In this document: positions 49,796 through 58,704 of the stretch, one piece after another
Position numbering within the stretch: the stretch's first letter is position 1
How the letters are laid out: the number at the start of each line of letters is the position of its first letter
Assembly: GCF_038066595.1 (NCBI RefSeq)
Contig: NZ_JBBUTH010000001.1
Span: 682,001-746,000, forward strand
Reading direction: 5' to 3'
Origin: Pseudaquabacterium inlustre
GTDB lineage: Bacteria > Pseudomonadota > Gammaproteobacteria > Burkholderiales > Burkholderiaceae_C
Length of the DNA: 64,000 nt
The notes under the pieces: model-generated
What the model was told of the DNA's origin: nothing
The model's input: the letters and a program-made list of their open reading frames with translations, nothing else
Database searches by the model: none
Position numbers and translations under genes: made by a program

Positions 49796-50749
49796 TCAGG
49801 CCGCGCTGATCAAGGTGCCCGTGGCGTAGAACGCCGCCAGGTTCTCGGCCACGCGGTCGGCCATGGCCTGGCGCGTCTCGCGCGTGCCGCTGGCCATGTG
49901 CGGGGCCAGCACCACGTTGTCCAGCGCGAAGAAGGCCTCGGGCACATTCGGCTCGTGCTCGTACACGTCCAGCCCCGCGCCGGCGATGCGCCGCTGCTGC
50001 AGCGCGGCCAGCAATGCGGCCTCGTCGACCACGCTGCCGCGCGCCACGTTGATCAGGAAGCCATCCGCGCCCAGCGCGTCCAGCACCTCGGCGTTCACCA
50101 GGTGCCGCGTCTCGGGCCCGCCGGCGGTGATGACCACCAGGTAGTCGGCCCAGCGCGCCAGCTCGGTCAGCACCGGCGCGTGCGGCCAGGCCACATCGGC
50201 CACCGGGCGGCGGCTGTGGTAGCGGATGTCCATGTCGAAGCCCGACGCGCGCCGCGCGATGGTGCGGCCGATGCGGCCCAGGCCCACCAGGCCCAGGCGC
50301 GCGCCGCTCACCTTGCGCGTCAGGCCGAAGGGTCCGCACGGCCAGTCGCCGCGACGCACGAAGCGGTCGGCCGCACTCACCGAGCGCGCCACGTCCAGCA
50401 GCAGCGCGAAGGCCAGGTCGGCCACGCAGTCGTTCAGCACATCGGGCGTGTAGCCCACGGCCACGCCGCGCGCCTTGGCGGCTGCCACCGGCAGCTTGTC
50501 CAGGCCCACGCCGAAGGACGAGATCACGCGCAGATGGGGCAGCACATGCAGCGTGGCCTCGCTCAGGCCCACGGCGGCCGAGGTGACGACCGCATCCACC
50601 CGCCCGCCATGCTGCGCCAGCCAGTTGTTGCGCGCCACCTCATCGGGCAGGGCCAGCAGATCCTGCAGTTCGTACTGCGCGGCCAGCTGCTGCATCAGGG
50701 CCGGCGGCAGGCGGCCGGTGTTCAGGACCAGGGGGCGGCTCAAGCTCAA
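49796..50749 (-). CDS. D-2-hydroxyacid dehydrogenase (GhrB-like)
   Basis: 317 residues if translation starts at the TTG at 50749, which overlaps the stop of the TctC-like gene (TTGA); a TTG at 50743 is the alternative. The NAD(P)-binding fold has GLVGLGRIGRTIARRASGFDMDIRYHSRRPV, and the catalytic triad is visible: Arg in INVARGSVVDE, Glu in YEHEPNVPE, His in LAPHMASGTRET. Substrates of close relatives are glyoxylate, hydroxypyruvate or 2-ketogluconate. It is the last gene of the aldarate operon and may work with the glycerate kinase at 61340. Confidence 0.87.
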   Translation of the reverse strand: MSLSRPLVLNTGRLPPALMQQLAAQYELQDLLALPDEVARNNWLAQHGGRVDAVVTSAAVGLSEATLHVLPHLRVISSFGVGLDKLPVAAAKARGVAVGYTPDVLNDCVADLAFALLLDVARSVSAADRFVRRGDWPCGPFGLTRKVSGARLGLVGLGRIGRTIARRASGFDMDIRYHSRRPVADVAWPHAPVLTELARWADYLVVITAGGPETRHLVNAEVLDALGADGFLINVARGSVVDEAALLAALQQRRIAGAGLDVYEHEPNVPEAFFALDNVVLAPHMASGTRETRQAMADRVAENLAAFYATGTLISAA

Positions 50750-51723
50750 TCTGCCTTGATGTTGGCGGCCTTGACCACGTCCGCCCACTTCTTGCGCTCC
50801 TTGTCGAAGAAGCTGGTGAATTCGGCCGGGCTCATGGTGTTGACCTCGGCGCCCTGACTCACCAGGCGCTCACGCACGGCCGGCGAGCGGATGATGCGGA
50901 TCAGCTCGGCATTGAGCTTGGCCACCTGGGCCGCGGGCATGCCGGCCGGCACCATCAGGCCCTGCCAGGTGCCCGACTCGAAGCCCTTGACGCCCTGCTC
51001 GGCCAGCGTGGGCACCTGGCCCACCAGCGGCATGCGCGTGCCCTTGCTCACGCCCAGCAGCTTGAGCTTGCCGTTGCTCACCATCGGCAGCGTGGCCAGC
51101 ATGCCGTTCATCAGCACCTGCGTCTGGCCGGCCACGGTGTCGCCAATCGCCTGGGCGCCGCCCTTGTAGGGCACGTACTCCCAGCGCGCGCCGCTGGCCT
51201 GGGCCACGGCCACGGCCGCCACATGGGCCGCGCTGCCGATGGCCGGGATGGCCATGTTCAGCGGCTCCTTCTTCGACAGCGCCACCAGCTCGGCAAAGCT
51301 GTTGGCCTTGACCGACGGGTGCACCACCAGCAGGTGCGGTGAGTAGGCCAGCATGGTGATGCCCTTCAGGTCCTTGCTGGGGTCGAACGGCAGCTTGGTG
51401 TAGACCGACGGCGAGATGGCCAGCGCGCCGATGTCGCACAGCAGCACGGTGTGGCCGTCGTTGGCCTTGGCCACCGCGTCGGCGCCGGTGTTGCCGTTGG
51501 CGCCGGGCTTGTTGTCGACGATGACGGTCTGGCCCAGCGCCTCGCTGAGCGGCTGGCTGATGGCGCGGGCGATGATGTCCGACGAGCCCCCGGCCGGGTA
51601 GGGCACCACGATGCGCAGCGGCTTGCTGGGCCACTTGTCCTGGGCCTGCGCGGCCAGCGGTGCGGCCAGGGCCAGGATGGCGGCCAGCGCCAGGGCGCCG
51701 CGGCGGGGGATCGAACGGGTCAT
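50746..51723 (-). CDS. Tripartite tricarboxylate transporter binding protein (TctC/Bug family) 1
   Basis: 325-residue periplasmic binding protein. Signal peptide MTRSIPRRGALALAAILALAAPLAAQAQ, then the family start WPSKPLRIVVPYPAGGSSDIIARAISQPLSEALGQTVIVDNKPGANGNTGADAVAKA and VPYKGGAQAIGDTVAGQTQVLMNGMLATLPMVSNGKLKLLGVSK. Bug proteins bind carboxylates such as aldarates. No TctA or TctB membrane genes are in the window, as is frequent for this over-expanded family in Burkholderiales. The gene overlaps the dehydrogenase downstream. Confidence 0.88.
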   Translation of the reverse strand: MTRSIPRRGALALAAILALAAPLAAQAQDKWPSKPLRIVVPYPAGGSSDIIARAISQPLSEALGQTVIVDNKPGANGNTGADAVAKANDGHTVLLCDIGALAISPSVYTKLPFDPSKDLKGITMLAYSPHLLVVHPSVKANSFAELVALSKKEPLNMAIPAIGSAAHVAAVAVAQASGARWEYVPYKGGAQAIGDTVAGQTQVLMNGMLATLPMVSNGKLKLLGVSKGTRMPLVGQVPTLAEQGVKGFESGTWQGLMVPAGMPAAQVAKLNAELIRIIRSPAVRERLVSQGAEVNTMSPAEFTSFFDKERKKWADVVKAANIKAD

Positions 51724-51766
51724 GTGGGTCTCCGGAAGGTTCTTGTCGTGTGTGACAGGCAGGGAA

Positions 51767-53266
51767 TCAGAGCGGCTGGCCTTGACGGGCCGTGAGCCAC
51801 GCCGGCGCGTCCTGCAGGCACACCGGGCGCAGAAAGCGGCCGAGTGCGGCATCGCCCACCGAGGTGGTCTCGGGCCGGCTGCTGCTGGGCCAGGGGCCGC
51901 CATGCTGCTGACCGGCCGACACGGCCACGCCAGTGGGCACGCCGGCAAACAGCACGCGGCCGGCGATGGCCATGGCGCCGCGCACCAGGGCGCGCACATC
52001 GTCACCCTCGGCCTGCGCACCCCACACGGTGACGGTGAGCGAGCCACCCACCGCCTGCAGCACCTGCAGCGCCTGGGCCACGCTGGCCGCGCGCACGATC
52101 AGGCTGCTGGGGCCGAAGACTTCTTCGCGCAGAGCAGCCCTGGCGTTGAAGTCCAGCGCGCTGACCTGAGCCAGTACCGGGCGCGGCGGCTGGCCGGCGG
52201 CCGCCTGCTCGCGCACCAGAAAGCTGGCCCCCGCCTCGGCCCAATGCGCCACGCCGCCCTCGAAGCCGGCGCGCATGGCCTGCGTGAGCATGGCGTGCGG
52301 GTTCTGCGTCTTCAGCGCCTCGGCCAGCTGGGCCACGAAGGCATCGTTCACCGCCTTGGCATCCAGGCCCGGCTGCAGTTGGTCGATCAGCACGATGACA
52401 CCGGGGTTGGTGCAGAACTGGCCGCAGCCCAGCGTGATCGATCCGGCCAGCGTGGTGGCCAGCGTGGCGCCGTTGGCGGCCAGCTCGGCCGGCAGCGCGA
52501 TGACCGGGTTGACCGAACCCAGCTCGCCATAGAACGGGATCGGGCGCGGCCGCGCGGCCGCCTCGGCGGCCAGCGCCGCACCGCCTTGCGTGGAGCCGGT
52601 GAAGGCGCCGGCGGCGATGGCCGGGTGGCGCACCAGGCGCACGCCCACATCACGCCCGCCGCCCTGCACCAGGCCGATCAGGCCGGCCGGCAGACCCTGC
52701 GCCGCCAGCACCTGTTGCACGATGCCGAACACCGCCTGCGACAGCAGCAGGTGGCCGCTGTGGGCCTTGACCACCACCGGGCAGCCGGCGGCCAGCGCCG
52801 AGGCCGTGTCACCGCCCAGCACCGAGAACGCGAACGGGAAGTTGCTGGCCGAGAACATGGCCACCGGGCCCAGCGGCACCTGCACGCGCTGCATGGCCGG
52901 ATGGCCCACCGGCGGCGCACCGGCCACGGCCGGATCGTCGGTGAAGGCAAACGGCACGCCGCTCTCGGCAAGGCTGGCAAAGCGGCGCAGCTGGAAGGCC
53001 GTGCGGTCCAGTTCACCGTTCAGGCGCACCGGGCCGAGCGCGGTCTCGCGGTCGGCCAGCGGCACCAGGGTTTCGCGGGCGGCTTCCAGGCCGTCGGCCA
53101 GGCCGCGCAGCAGCGCGGCGCGCTGGGCGCCGCTGCTGGCCTGCCAAGCGGCAAAGGCCGCGGCCGCGGCCTCGGCGGCGGCATCCACCGCGGCCGGCGG
53201 GGTGGGCGCAAGTTCACCCAGCACCTCGGCGGTGCGGGCATCGAAGGAGGTCAGCATGGCGCTCAT
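51767..53266 (-). CDS. 2-oxoglutarate semialdehyde dehydrogenase (2,5-dioxovalerate dehydrogenase)
   Basis: 499-residue aldehyde dehydrogenase from ATG 53266. The catalytic Glu is in PFYGELGSVNP (near 247) and the nucleophile Cys in LGCGQFCTNPG (near 284). AMFSASNFPFAFSVLGGDTASALAAGCPVVVKAH and GVPTGVAVSAGQQHGGPWPSSS are typical of the NADP-dependent ketoglutarate semialdehyde dehydrogenase group. It would oxidise the product of KdgD to 2-oxoglutarate. Open frame upstream of the ATG is not supported. Confidence 0.88.
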   Translation of the reverse strand: MSAMLTSFDARTAEVLGELAPTPPAAVDAAAEAAAAAFAAWQASSGAQRAALLRGLADGLEAARETLVPLADRETALGPVRLNGELDRTAFQLRRFASLAESGVPFAFTDDPAVAGAPPVGHPAMQRVQVPLGPVAMFSASNFPFAFSVLGGDTASALAAGCPVVVKAHSGHLLLSQAVFGIVQQVLAAQGLPAGLIGLVQGGGRDVGVRLVRHPAIAAGAFTGSTQGGAALAAEAAARPRPIPFYGELGSVNPVIALPAELAANGATLATTLAGSITLGCGQFCTNPGVIVLIDQLQPGLDAKAVNDAFVAQLAEALKTQNPHAMLTQAMRAGFEGGVAHWAEAGASFLVREQAAAGQPPRPVLAQVSALDFNARAALREEVFGPSSLIVRAASVAQALQVLQAVGGSLTVTVWGAQAEGDDVRALVRGAMAIAGRVLFAGVPTGVAVSAGQQHGGPWPSSSRPETTSVGDAALGRFLRPVCLQDAPAWLTARQGQPL

Positions 53267-53328
53267 CGGAAACGGCTCTCGGTCAGTACGGATGGTGGGG
53301 GTGCGGGCGTGGCGCCTCAGATGACGCC

Positions 53329-54465
53329 TCAGGTGGCGCCGTGCGCCTCGAAGTACATGGCATACAGCGAATGGCAGCTGGCCATGTACAGGCGGTTGTT
53401 CTTGGGGCCGCCCCAGCACAGGTTGGCGCAGCGCTCGGGCAGGCGGATGTGGGCCAGCGGTTTGCCGGCCGGGCTGAAGACCATCACGCCGTCCAGCGCC
53501 TCGGGCTGGCCGCGCAGCGGATAGACCTTGCGGCCGCCCTGCTCCACGGCTTCGGCGGCGATGGCGCCGTTGCTGCCCCAGCCGCACCACAGGTTGCCGT
53601 CGCGGTCGACGCGAAAGCCGTCCAGCGCGCCCTGGTCGGCGGCGTCGATCAGCTTGGTCTTGTTGCTCAAAGACCGGCCGTCGGCCGCCACGTCATAGGC
53701 CCAGATGCTGCGGTTGGGCGTGCCCTTCCACTCCACCACGTAGAGCTTCTTCTCGTCGGGACTGAAGGCCAGGCCGTTGGGGTTGACGATGTCGGTGATC
53801 ACGGCTGTGAGCTGGCCGCTGGCGGGATCGAGACGGTATACGTTGGTGGTGGCCTGCTCGGGCTTGGCGCGGCTGCCTTCCCACTCGCCATTGATGCCGA
53901 ACAGCGGGTCGGTGAACCAGATGCTGTCGTCGCTCTTGACGACGATGTCGTTCGGGGCATTCAGGCGCTTGCCCTCGAAGCGATCGGCCAGCACGGCGAT
54001 GCGGCCGTCGTGCTCGGTGCGCGTGATGCGGCGGGTGACCGAGTGCTCGCAGCTGACCAGGCGGCCCTGGCGGTCGCGGGTGTTGCCGTTGGCGTAGTTG
54101 GCCGGGTTGCGGAAGACGGTGAAGGCACCGGTCTTCTCGTCGAACTTCATGATCCGGTTGTTCGGAATGTCGCTGACCAGCACATGGCCCGGCGCGCCGT
54201 TCTCACCCGGGAAGTACACCGGCCCCTCGGCCCAGCGCATGCCCGTGCCCACCTGCTCCAGCGTGCTGCTGTAGATGCGGTACTTCAGGAAGGCCGGGTC
54301 CAGCACCTGCAGCGCCGGATCGGGGTAGCGCTGGTTGGGCTGGAACGCGAAGCTCTGCGCCGAGGCGCCGCCGGCCAGCGACAGCAGCCCGGAGCCCACG
54401 GTGGCCGTTGTGGCGGCGGCGGTGGCGATGAACTGGCGGCGGTTGGTGGGCGTGCGGCGGGTCAT
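53329..54465 (-). CDS. Tat-exported SMP-30/gluconolactonase family protein
   Basis: 378 residues. The N-terminus MTRRTPTNRRQFIATAAATT carries a twin-arginine motif (NRRQFI) and ends with a hydrophobic stretch and ASA cleavage site, so the folded protein is exported to the periplasm. The six-bladed propeller shows WAEGPVYFPGE, LVSDIPNNRIMKFDE, RLNAPNDIVVKSDDSIWFTDP, NPNGLAFSPDE and LDGFRVDRDGNLWCGWGSNG, with the metal ligands Glu, Asn and Asp of the family. It is about as similar to the cytoplasmic paralogue at 59717 as paralogues usually are (shared RYPDP and LPERCANLCWGG-type ends). It could open aldaronolactones outside the inner membrane. Confidence 0.85.
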   Translation of the reverse strand: MTRRTPTNRRQFIATAAATTATVGSGLLSLAGGASAQSFAFQPNQRYPDPALQVLDPAFLKYRIYSSTLEQVGTGMRWAEGPVYFPGENGAPGHVLVSDIPNNRIMKFDEKTGAFTVFRNPANYANGNTRDRQGRLVSCEHSVTRRITRTEHDGRIAVLADRFEGKRLNAPNDIVVKSDDSIWFTDPLFGINGEWEGSRAKPEQATTNVYRLDPASGQLTAVITDIVNPNGLAFSPDEKKLYVVEWKGTPNRSIWAYDVAADGRSLSNKTKLIDAADQGALDGFRVDRDGNLWCGWGSNGAIAAEAVEQGGRKVYPLRGQPEALDGVMVFSPAGKPLAHIRLPERCANLCWGGPKNNRLYMASCHSLYAMYFEAHGAT

Positions 54466-54500
54466 GGTGTGTCTCCTGTGTCTTCTTCGTCGTGAGGGGT

Positions 54501-55844
54501 TCAGCGCACCAGGCAGGGCTTCTTGTGGTCGAAGGTCCAGCCCGGGATCAGGTACTGCATCGCGATGGCGTCGTCGCGCGCACCCAGGCCGTGCTGCAGG
54601 TACAGCTGGTGGGCCTTCTCCACCTCGGCCATGTCGATCGCTATGCCCAGACCCGGCTTCTTGGGCACCTGCACGTAGCCGCCCTGGATCTGCAGCGGCT
54701 CTTTCGTCAGGCGCTGGCCGTCCTGCCAGATCCAGTGCGTGTCGATGGCCGTCACCTTGCCCGGGGCGGCGGCGCCCACGTGCGTGAACATGGCCAGCGA
54801 GATGTCGAAGTGGTTGTTCGAGTGGCTGCCCCAGGTCAGGCCCCAGTCACGGCAGGTCTGGGCCACGCGCACGCTGCCGGCCATGGTCCAGAAATGCGGG
54901 TCGGCCAGCGGAATGTCCACCGCCTGCAGCGACAGCGCATGCACCATCTGGCGCCAGTCGGTGGCCACCATGTTGGTGGCCGTGGGCAGGCCGGTGGCAC
55001 GGCGGAACTCGGCCATCACCTCGCGGCCCGAGAAGCCGTCTTCGGCGCCGCAGGGGTCTTCGGCATAGGCCAGCACGCCGTGCAGGTCGCGCAACACGCG
55101 GATGGCGTCCTTGAGCTTCCAGCCGCCGTTGGGGTCCAGCGTGATGCGGGCTTCGGGGAATCGCTCGTGCAAGGCGACGATGGCCTCCACTTCCGCTTCA
55201 GGTGCCAGCACGCCGCCCTTCAGCTTGAAATCCTGGAAACCGTAGCGGGCCTGGGCGGCCTCGGCCAGGCGCACCACGCGCTCGGGCGTCAGCGCCTCGT
55301 CGTGACGCACGCGGAACCAGCCGTCGGCGGTCTCGGGTTCGTTCTTCGGATCGACGTAGGGCAGATCGGTCTTGTTGCGGTCGCCCAGGAAGAACAGATA
55401 ACCCAGCATCTGCACGGCATCACGCTGCTGGCCTTCGCCCAGCAGGGCCGCCACCGGCACGCCCAGGTGCTGGCCCTGCAGGTCGAGCAGCGCGCTTTCC
55501 ACGGCCGTGACGGCATGGATGGTGGTGCGCAGGTCGAAGGTCTGCAGGCCGCGGCCGCCCGAGTCGCGGTCGGCGAAGGTCGTGCGCATCTGGTTCAGGA
55601 TGCTCTGCAGATCGCCGATCGGCCGGCCCTCGACGATGGCGCGCGCGTCTTCCAGCGTCTGGCGGATCTTCTCGCCGCCCGGCACCTCGCCCAGGCCGGT
55701 GTGGCCGGCCGAGTCGGTGACGATGACGATGTTGCGGGTGAAGAACGGGGCGTGCGCGCCCGACAGGTTCAGCAGCATGCCGTCGGTGCCCGCGACGGGC
55801 ACGACGCGCATCTGGCGCACGACGGGAGAGGTGGTGACAGTCAT
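54501..55844 (-). CDS. gudD: Glucarate dehydratase
   Basis: 447 residues from ATG 55844, near identical in length to E. coli GudD (446). Enolase-superfamily features are TNIVIVTDSAGHTGLGEVPGG-like start (FFTRNIVIVTDSAGHTGLG), GRGLQTFDLRTTIHAVTAVE, the catalytic Lys in FKLKGG (near 208), metal-binding Asp in LDPNGGW (near 237), AYAEDPCGAEDGFSGREVM and the catalytic His in SHSNNHFD (near 340). It removes water from D-glucarate to give 5-keto-4-deoxyglucarate, the substrate of KdgD in the same operon. Confidence 0.95.
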   Translation of the reverse strand: MTVTTSPVVRQMRVVPVAGTDGMLLNLSGAHAPFFTRNIVIVTDSAGHTGLGEVPGGEKIRQTLEDARAIVEGRPIGDLQSILNQMRTTFADRDSGGRGLQTFDLRTTIHAVTAVESALLDLQGQHLGVPVAALLGEGQQRDAVQMLGYLFFLGDRNKTDLPYVDPKNEPETADGWFRVRHDEALTPERVVRLAEAAQARYGFQDFKLKGGVLAPEAEVEAIVALHERFPEARITLDPNGGWKLKDAIRVLRDLHGVLAYAEDPCGAEDGFSGREVMAEFRRATGLPTATNMVATDWRQMVHALSLQAVDIPLADPHFWTMAGSVRVAQTCRDWGLTWGSHSNNHFDISLAMFTHVGAAAPGKVTAIDTHWIWQDGQRLTKEPLQIQGGYVQVPKKPGLGIAIDMAEVEKAHQLYLQHGLGARDDAIAMQYLIPGWTFDHKKPCLVR

Positions 55845-55852
55845 GGGAAGCC

Positions 55853-56839
55853 TCAATCTGCGGTGATCTTGCGGGTCTCGATCACGGTCTTCCAACGCGC
55901 GTATTCAGCGGCCTGGAACTTGGTGAACTGCTCGGGCGTGTTGGCCACGATCTCGAAGCCCTGCTCCACCAGCTTGGTCTTCAGCACGGGGTCGTTCAGC
56001 GCCGCCACCAGGGCGCCGTACAGCTTGGCCTTGACGTCTGCGGCCAAGCCCTTGGGCGCGGCCACGGCCTGCCAGGAGTAGACGTCCACGCCCTTCACGC
56101 CGCTCTCGGTGAGCGTGGGCACGTTGGGCAACAGGCTGGAACGGCTGGCACCGGTGATGGCCAGCGCGCGCAGCTTGCCCGCGTGGATGTGCTGCAGCAC
56201 CGCGTTGATGTTCTGGAACGAGGCATCGACGCTGCCGCCCAGCAAATCGGTGATGGCGGGTGCGCCGCCCTTGTAGGGCACGTGGATGGCCTCGGTGCCG
56301 GTCTGCAGCCAGAACAGCTCGGCCGTCAGGTGGTCGGACGAGCCATTGCCCGACGAGGCGAAACTCATCTTGCTGCCGTTCTTCTTCAGCTCGGCCAACA
56401 CATCGGCCACGCTCTTGAAGCGCGAGCTGCCCGGCACCACCAGCACATTGGGCGCCTGCACCGCCACGGTGATCAGGTCGAAGTCCTTGGTGGCGTCGTA
56501 CGGCACGCCCTTGAGCAGGTGCGGCGCGATCACCAGCGGACCCAGCGACGACACCAGCAGCGTGGTGCCGTCGGGCGCGGCGCGCTTGACCTGACCGGCA
56601 CCGATGGTGCCGGTGGCGCCGGCCTTGTTGTCGACGATGAAGGTGCCGCCCAGCTTCTCCTGCAGCTTGGGGCCGAGCGCGCGGGCGATGGCATCGGTGG
56701 AGCCGCCCGGCGGGAACGGCACCACCAGGGTCACGGGCTTGTCGGGATAGGCGAAGGCGGGGGCGGACGCGGCGAAGCTGCCGGCCAGGGCAGCGGCCAG
56801 CACCGCGCCCGCGCCCAGCAGGCGGCGACGGAAGGTCAT
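55853..56839 (-). CDS. Tripartite tricarboxylate transporter binding protein (TctC/Bug family) 2
   Basis: 328-residue periplasmic binding protein with a clear signal peptide (MTFRRRLLGAGAVLAAALAG, cleavage near AFA/YPDKP), then YPDKPVTLVVPFPPGGSTDAIARALGPKL, FIVDNKAGATGTIGAG, VPYKGGAPAITDLLGGSVDASFQNINAVLQHIHAGKLRAL. It lies 8 bases before gudD and 35 bases after kdgD in the operon, which suggests an aldarate or keto-aldarate ligand. Membrane subunits are not encoded nearby. Confidence 0.88.
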   Translation of the reverse strand: MTFRRRLLGAGAVLAAALAGSFAASAPAFAYPDKPVTLVVPFPPGGSTDAIARALGPKLQEKLGGTFIVDNKAGATGTIGAGQVKRAAPDGTTLLVSSLGPLVIAPHLLKGVPYDATKDFDLITVAVQAPNVLVVPGSSRFKSVADVLAELKKNGSKMSFASSGNGSSDHLTAELFWLQTGTEAIHVPYKGGAPAITDLLGGSVDASFQNINAVLQHIHAGKLRALAITGASRSSLLPNVPTLTESGVKGVDVYSWQAVAAPKGLAADVKAKLYGALVAALNDPVLKTKLVEQGFEIVANTPEQFTKFQAAEYARWKTVIETRKITAD

Positions 56840-56874
56840 GTCGTGTCTCCGGGAACGGACGGCGCGGGAGAGGC

Positions 56875-57786
56875 TTATTGCGGGCCCAGCTTGGCGATCA
56901 GCGCGCGCAGCTCTTCCACCTCGGCGGGCTTCAGGTCCGACAGCGGCGGACGCACCGGGCCGGCCGAGTGGCCGACGATGGCCGCACCGGCCTTGACGAT
57001 GCTGACCGCATAGCCCTGGCCCTTGTTGCGCAGCGCGATGTAGGGCATGAAGAAGTCGTCCAGCAGCTGGTTGCAGGTGGCGTGGTCGCCCTGGTCCAGC
57101 GCGTTGTAGAACGCCATCGCGGTCTTCGGGATGAAGTTGAAGACGGCCGACGAGTACACATGGCAGCCCATGGCGTAGTACGGCGCGGCGTAGAACTCGG
57201 CGGTGGGCAGGCCGCCCAGGTAGGTGACGCTGTCACCCAGCGTGCGGCGCATCTGCACGAAGTGCTCGATGTCGCCCACGCCGTCCTTGTAGCCGATCAG
57301 GTTGGGGTTGCGCTCCACCAGCTTCGCCACGGTGCTGGGCGCATAGCGTGCGCCGCCGCGGTTGTAGAGCACCACGCCGATCTTCACGCTCTTGCAGATG
57401 GCGTCCACGTGGGCCAGCAGACCCTCTTGCGAGGCTTCGGTCAGGTAGTGCGGCAGCAGCAGGATGCCCTGGGCGCCACGGGCTTCAGCCTCCTGCGCGT
57501 ACTGGATGGCCATCTTGGTGGCACCACCGGCGCCGGCAATGATGGGCGTGTGGCCGCGGCAGGTGTCCACGGCCACCTTCACCACCTCACCGAACTCCAC
57601 CGGCTCCAGCGAGAAGAACTCGCCCGTGCCACCGGCCGCGAACAGCACGCTGGCGCCATAGGGCTTGAGCCATTCCAGGCGCTCGGCATAGCCCTTGGGG
57701 TCGAAGCTGAGGTCGGCGTTGAAGTCGGTCAGCGGAAAGGACAGCAGGCCGCTGGACATGGCGGTCTTGAGCTCTTGGGGGGTCAT
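56875..57786 (-). CDS. kdgD: 5-dehydro-4-deoxyglucarate dehydratase KdgD
   Basis: 303-residue member of the DapA/NAL aldolase family that dehydrates and decarboxylates 5-keto-4-deoxyglucarate to 2-oxoglutarate semialdehyde and CO2. Start MTPQELKTAMSSGLLSFPLTDF is characteristic. Further motifs are FAAGGTGEFFSLEP, GVVLYNRGGARYAP and the Schiff-base lysine in LIGYKDGVGDIEHF (near 166). It heads the minus-strand operon of seven genes, with a candidate operator 40 bases upstream of its start. Confidence 0.94.
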   Translation of the reverse strand: MTPQELKTAMSSGLLSFPLTDFNADLSFDPKGYAERLEWLKPYGASVLFAAGGTGEFFSLEPVEFGEVVKVAVDTCRGHTPIIAGAGGATKMAIQYAQEAEARGAQGILLLPHYLTEASQEGLLAHVDAICKSVKIGVVLYNRGGARYAPSTVAKLVERNPNLIGYKDGVGDIEHFVQMRRTLGDSVTYLGGLPTAEFYAAPYYAMGCHVYSSAVFNFIPKTAMAFYNALDQGDHATCNQLLDDFFMPYIALRNKGQGYAVSIVKAGAAIVGHSAGPVRPPLSDLKPAEVEELRALIAKLGPQ

Positions 57787-57825
57787 CGGTGGCTCCGTGA
57801 GGGGAATGGAGAGGTGAATCTCTTG

Positions 57826-57843
57826 TTGTTAGACATCGTACAA
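57826..57843. promoter_or_regulatory. Candidate GntR operator upstream of kdgD
   Basis: TTGTTAGACATCGTACAA has an outer TTGT/ACAA symmetry and the word AGACATCGTAC, found again, with one base changed (AGACATCGCAC, 58718-58728), in front of the gntR/udh pair. Shared uncommon words at both promoters of one pathway suggest a common regulator site; the GntR protein encoded between them is the likely binder. The proposed symmetry is not perfect. Confidence 0.45.
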
Positions 57844-57860
57844 CTATCCACGCACGAATG

Positions 57861-57880
57861 ATCGAGGGTTAACCCTCGAT
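57861..57880. other. Perfect 20-base palindrome after gntR
   Basis: ATCGAGGGTTAACCCTCGAT is fully self-complementary and begins 6 bases beyond the gntR stop (57886). It has no loop and no T-run, so as a terminator it would be atypical. It may be an operator of the kdgD promoter or a transcript 3' end; it is unrelated in sequence to the AGACATCG site. Confidence 0.5.
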
Positions 57881-57885
57881 GCCGT

Positions 57886-58650
57886 TCAGCGCGCAGCGTT
57901 GGCGGTGGTCGAGGGGGTGGCCGCCGCGGTCGCACCGTCTTCCGCGGCACGCCGGCGCCGCTCGCGGCTGTTGACCAGGTGCGTGCGCATGGCGGCACGT
58001 GCGCTCTCGGGGTCTTGCGCGGCGATGGCGTCGAGGATGCTCTCGTGCTCGGTGTTCACGCGGCGCAGGTAGGCCTGGTGGGCGCTGTCGGTGAGGTGCG
58101 GCACCAGCCGCGCGCGGGGGATCACCTGGGTGCCGAAGGAGTCCATCAGCGCCTCGAAATGGCGGTTGTGCGCGGCGCGGGCGATCTCGCTGTGGAACAG
58201 GAAGTCCGAGGCCACGGCGTCGCGCCCCTCGGCCACCGCCTGGCCGAAGGCGTCGAGCGCGGCGCGCATGGCGGCCAGCTGCTCGGGCGTGCGGCGCAGC
58301 GCGGCCAGCGCCGCGGCCTCGCTCTCGACGCCGATGCGCAACTCCAGCACCGCGATCACGTCCTGCAGCGTGCCGCGCTCGTGCGGCTGCACCTGGAACT
58401 CCCAGCCCTCGCCGGCCTCGGCCACGAAGGTGCCCACGCCGTGGCGCGTGATCACCAGGCCAGCCGCCTGCAGCTTGCTGATGGCCTCGCGCACCACCGT
58501 GCGGCTGACACCGAACTCGGTGACCAGCGCCGACTCGGTGGGCAGCCGCTCGCCGGCCGCCCACTGGCCGTCGCGGATGCGCTGGCCGAGCTGTTCCACC
58601 AGGTGCTGGGCCAGGTTGCGGGGGCGGTTGGCACCGAGGGGGCGGTTCAT
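57886..58650 (-). CDS. GntR family regulator (FadR/UxuR type) of the uronate genes
   Basis: 254 residues from ATG 58650 (ATG 58716 would add an Ala/Ser/Pro-rich leader). The N-terminal winged helix shows RLPTESALVTEFGVSRTVVREAISKLQAAGLVITRHGVGTFV. The all-helical FCD domain follows (LEIRIGVESEAAALAALRRTPEQ, DFLFHSEIARAAHNRHF with the metal/ligand-binding Asp and His, HESILDAIAAQD). Position between kdgD and udh suggests control of both operons by an acidic sugar, such as an aldarate. Confidence 0.87.
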   Translation of the reverse strand: MNRPLGANRPRNLAQHLVEQLGQRIRDGQWAAGERLPTESALVTEFGVSRTVVREAISKLQAAGLVITRHGVGTFVAEAGEGWEFQVQPHERGTLQDVIAVLELRIGVESEAAALAALRRTPEQLAAMRAALDAFGQAVAEGRDAVASDFLFHSEIARAAHNRHFEALMDSFGTQVIPRARLVPHLTDSAHQAYLRRVNTEHESILDAIAAQDPESARAAMRTHLVNSRERRRRAAEDGATAAATPSTTANAAR

Positions 58651-58704
58651 GACGGGGTGGGCTCTCGAGGACGGCTGGGCCACCATTGTCGGCGATGCCG
58701 ACGG

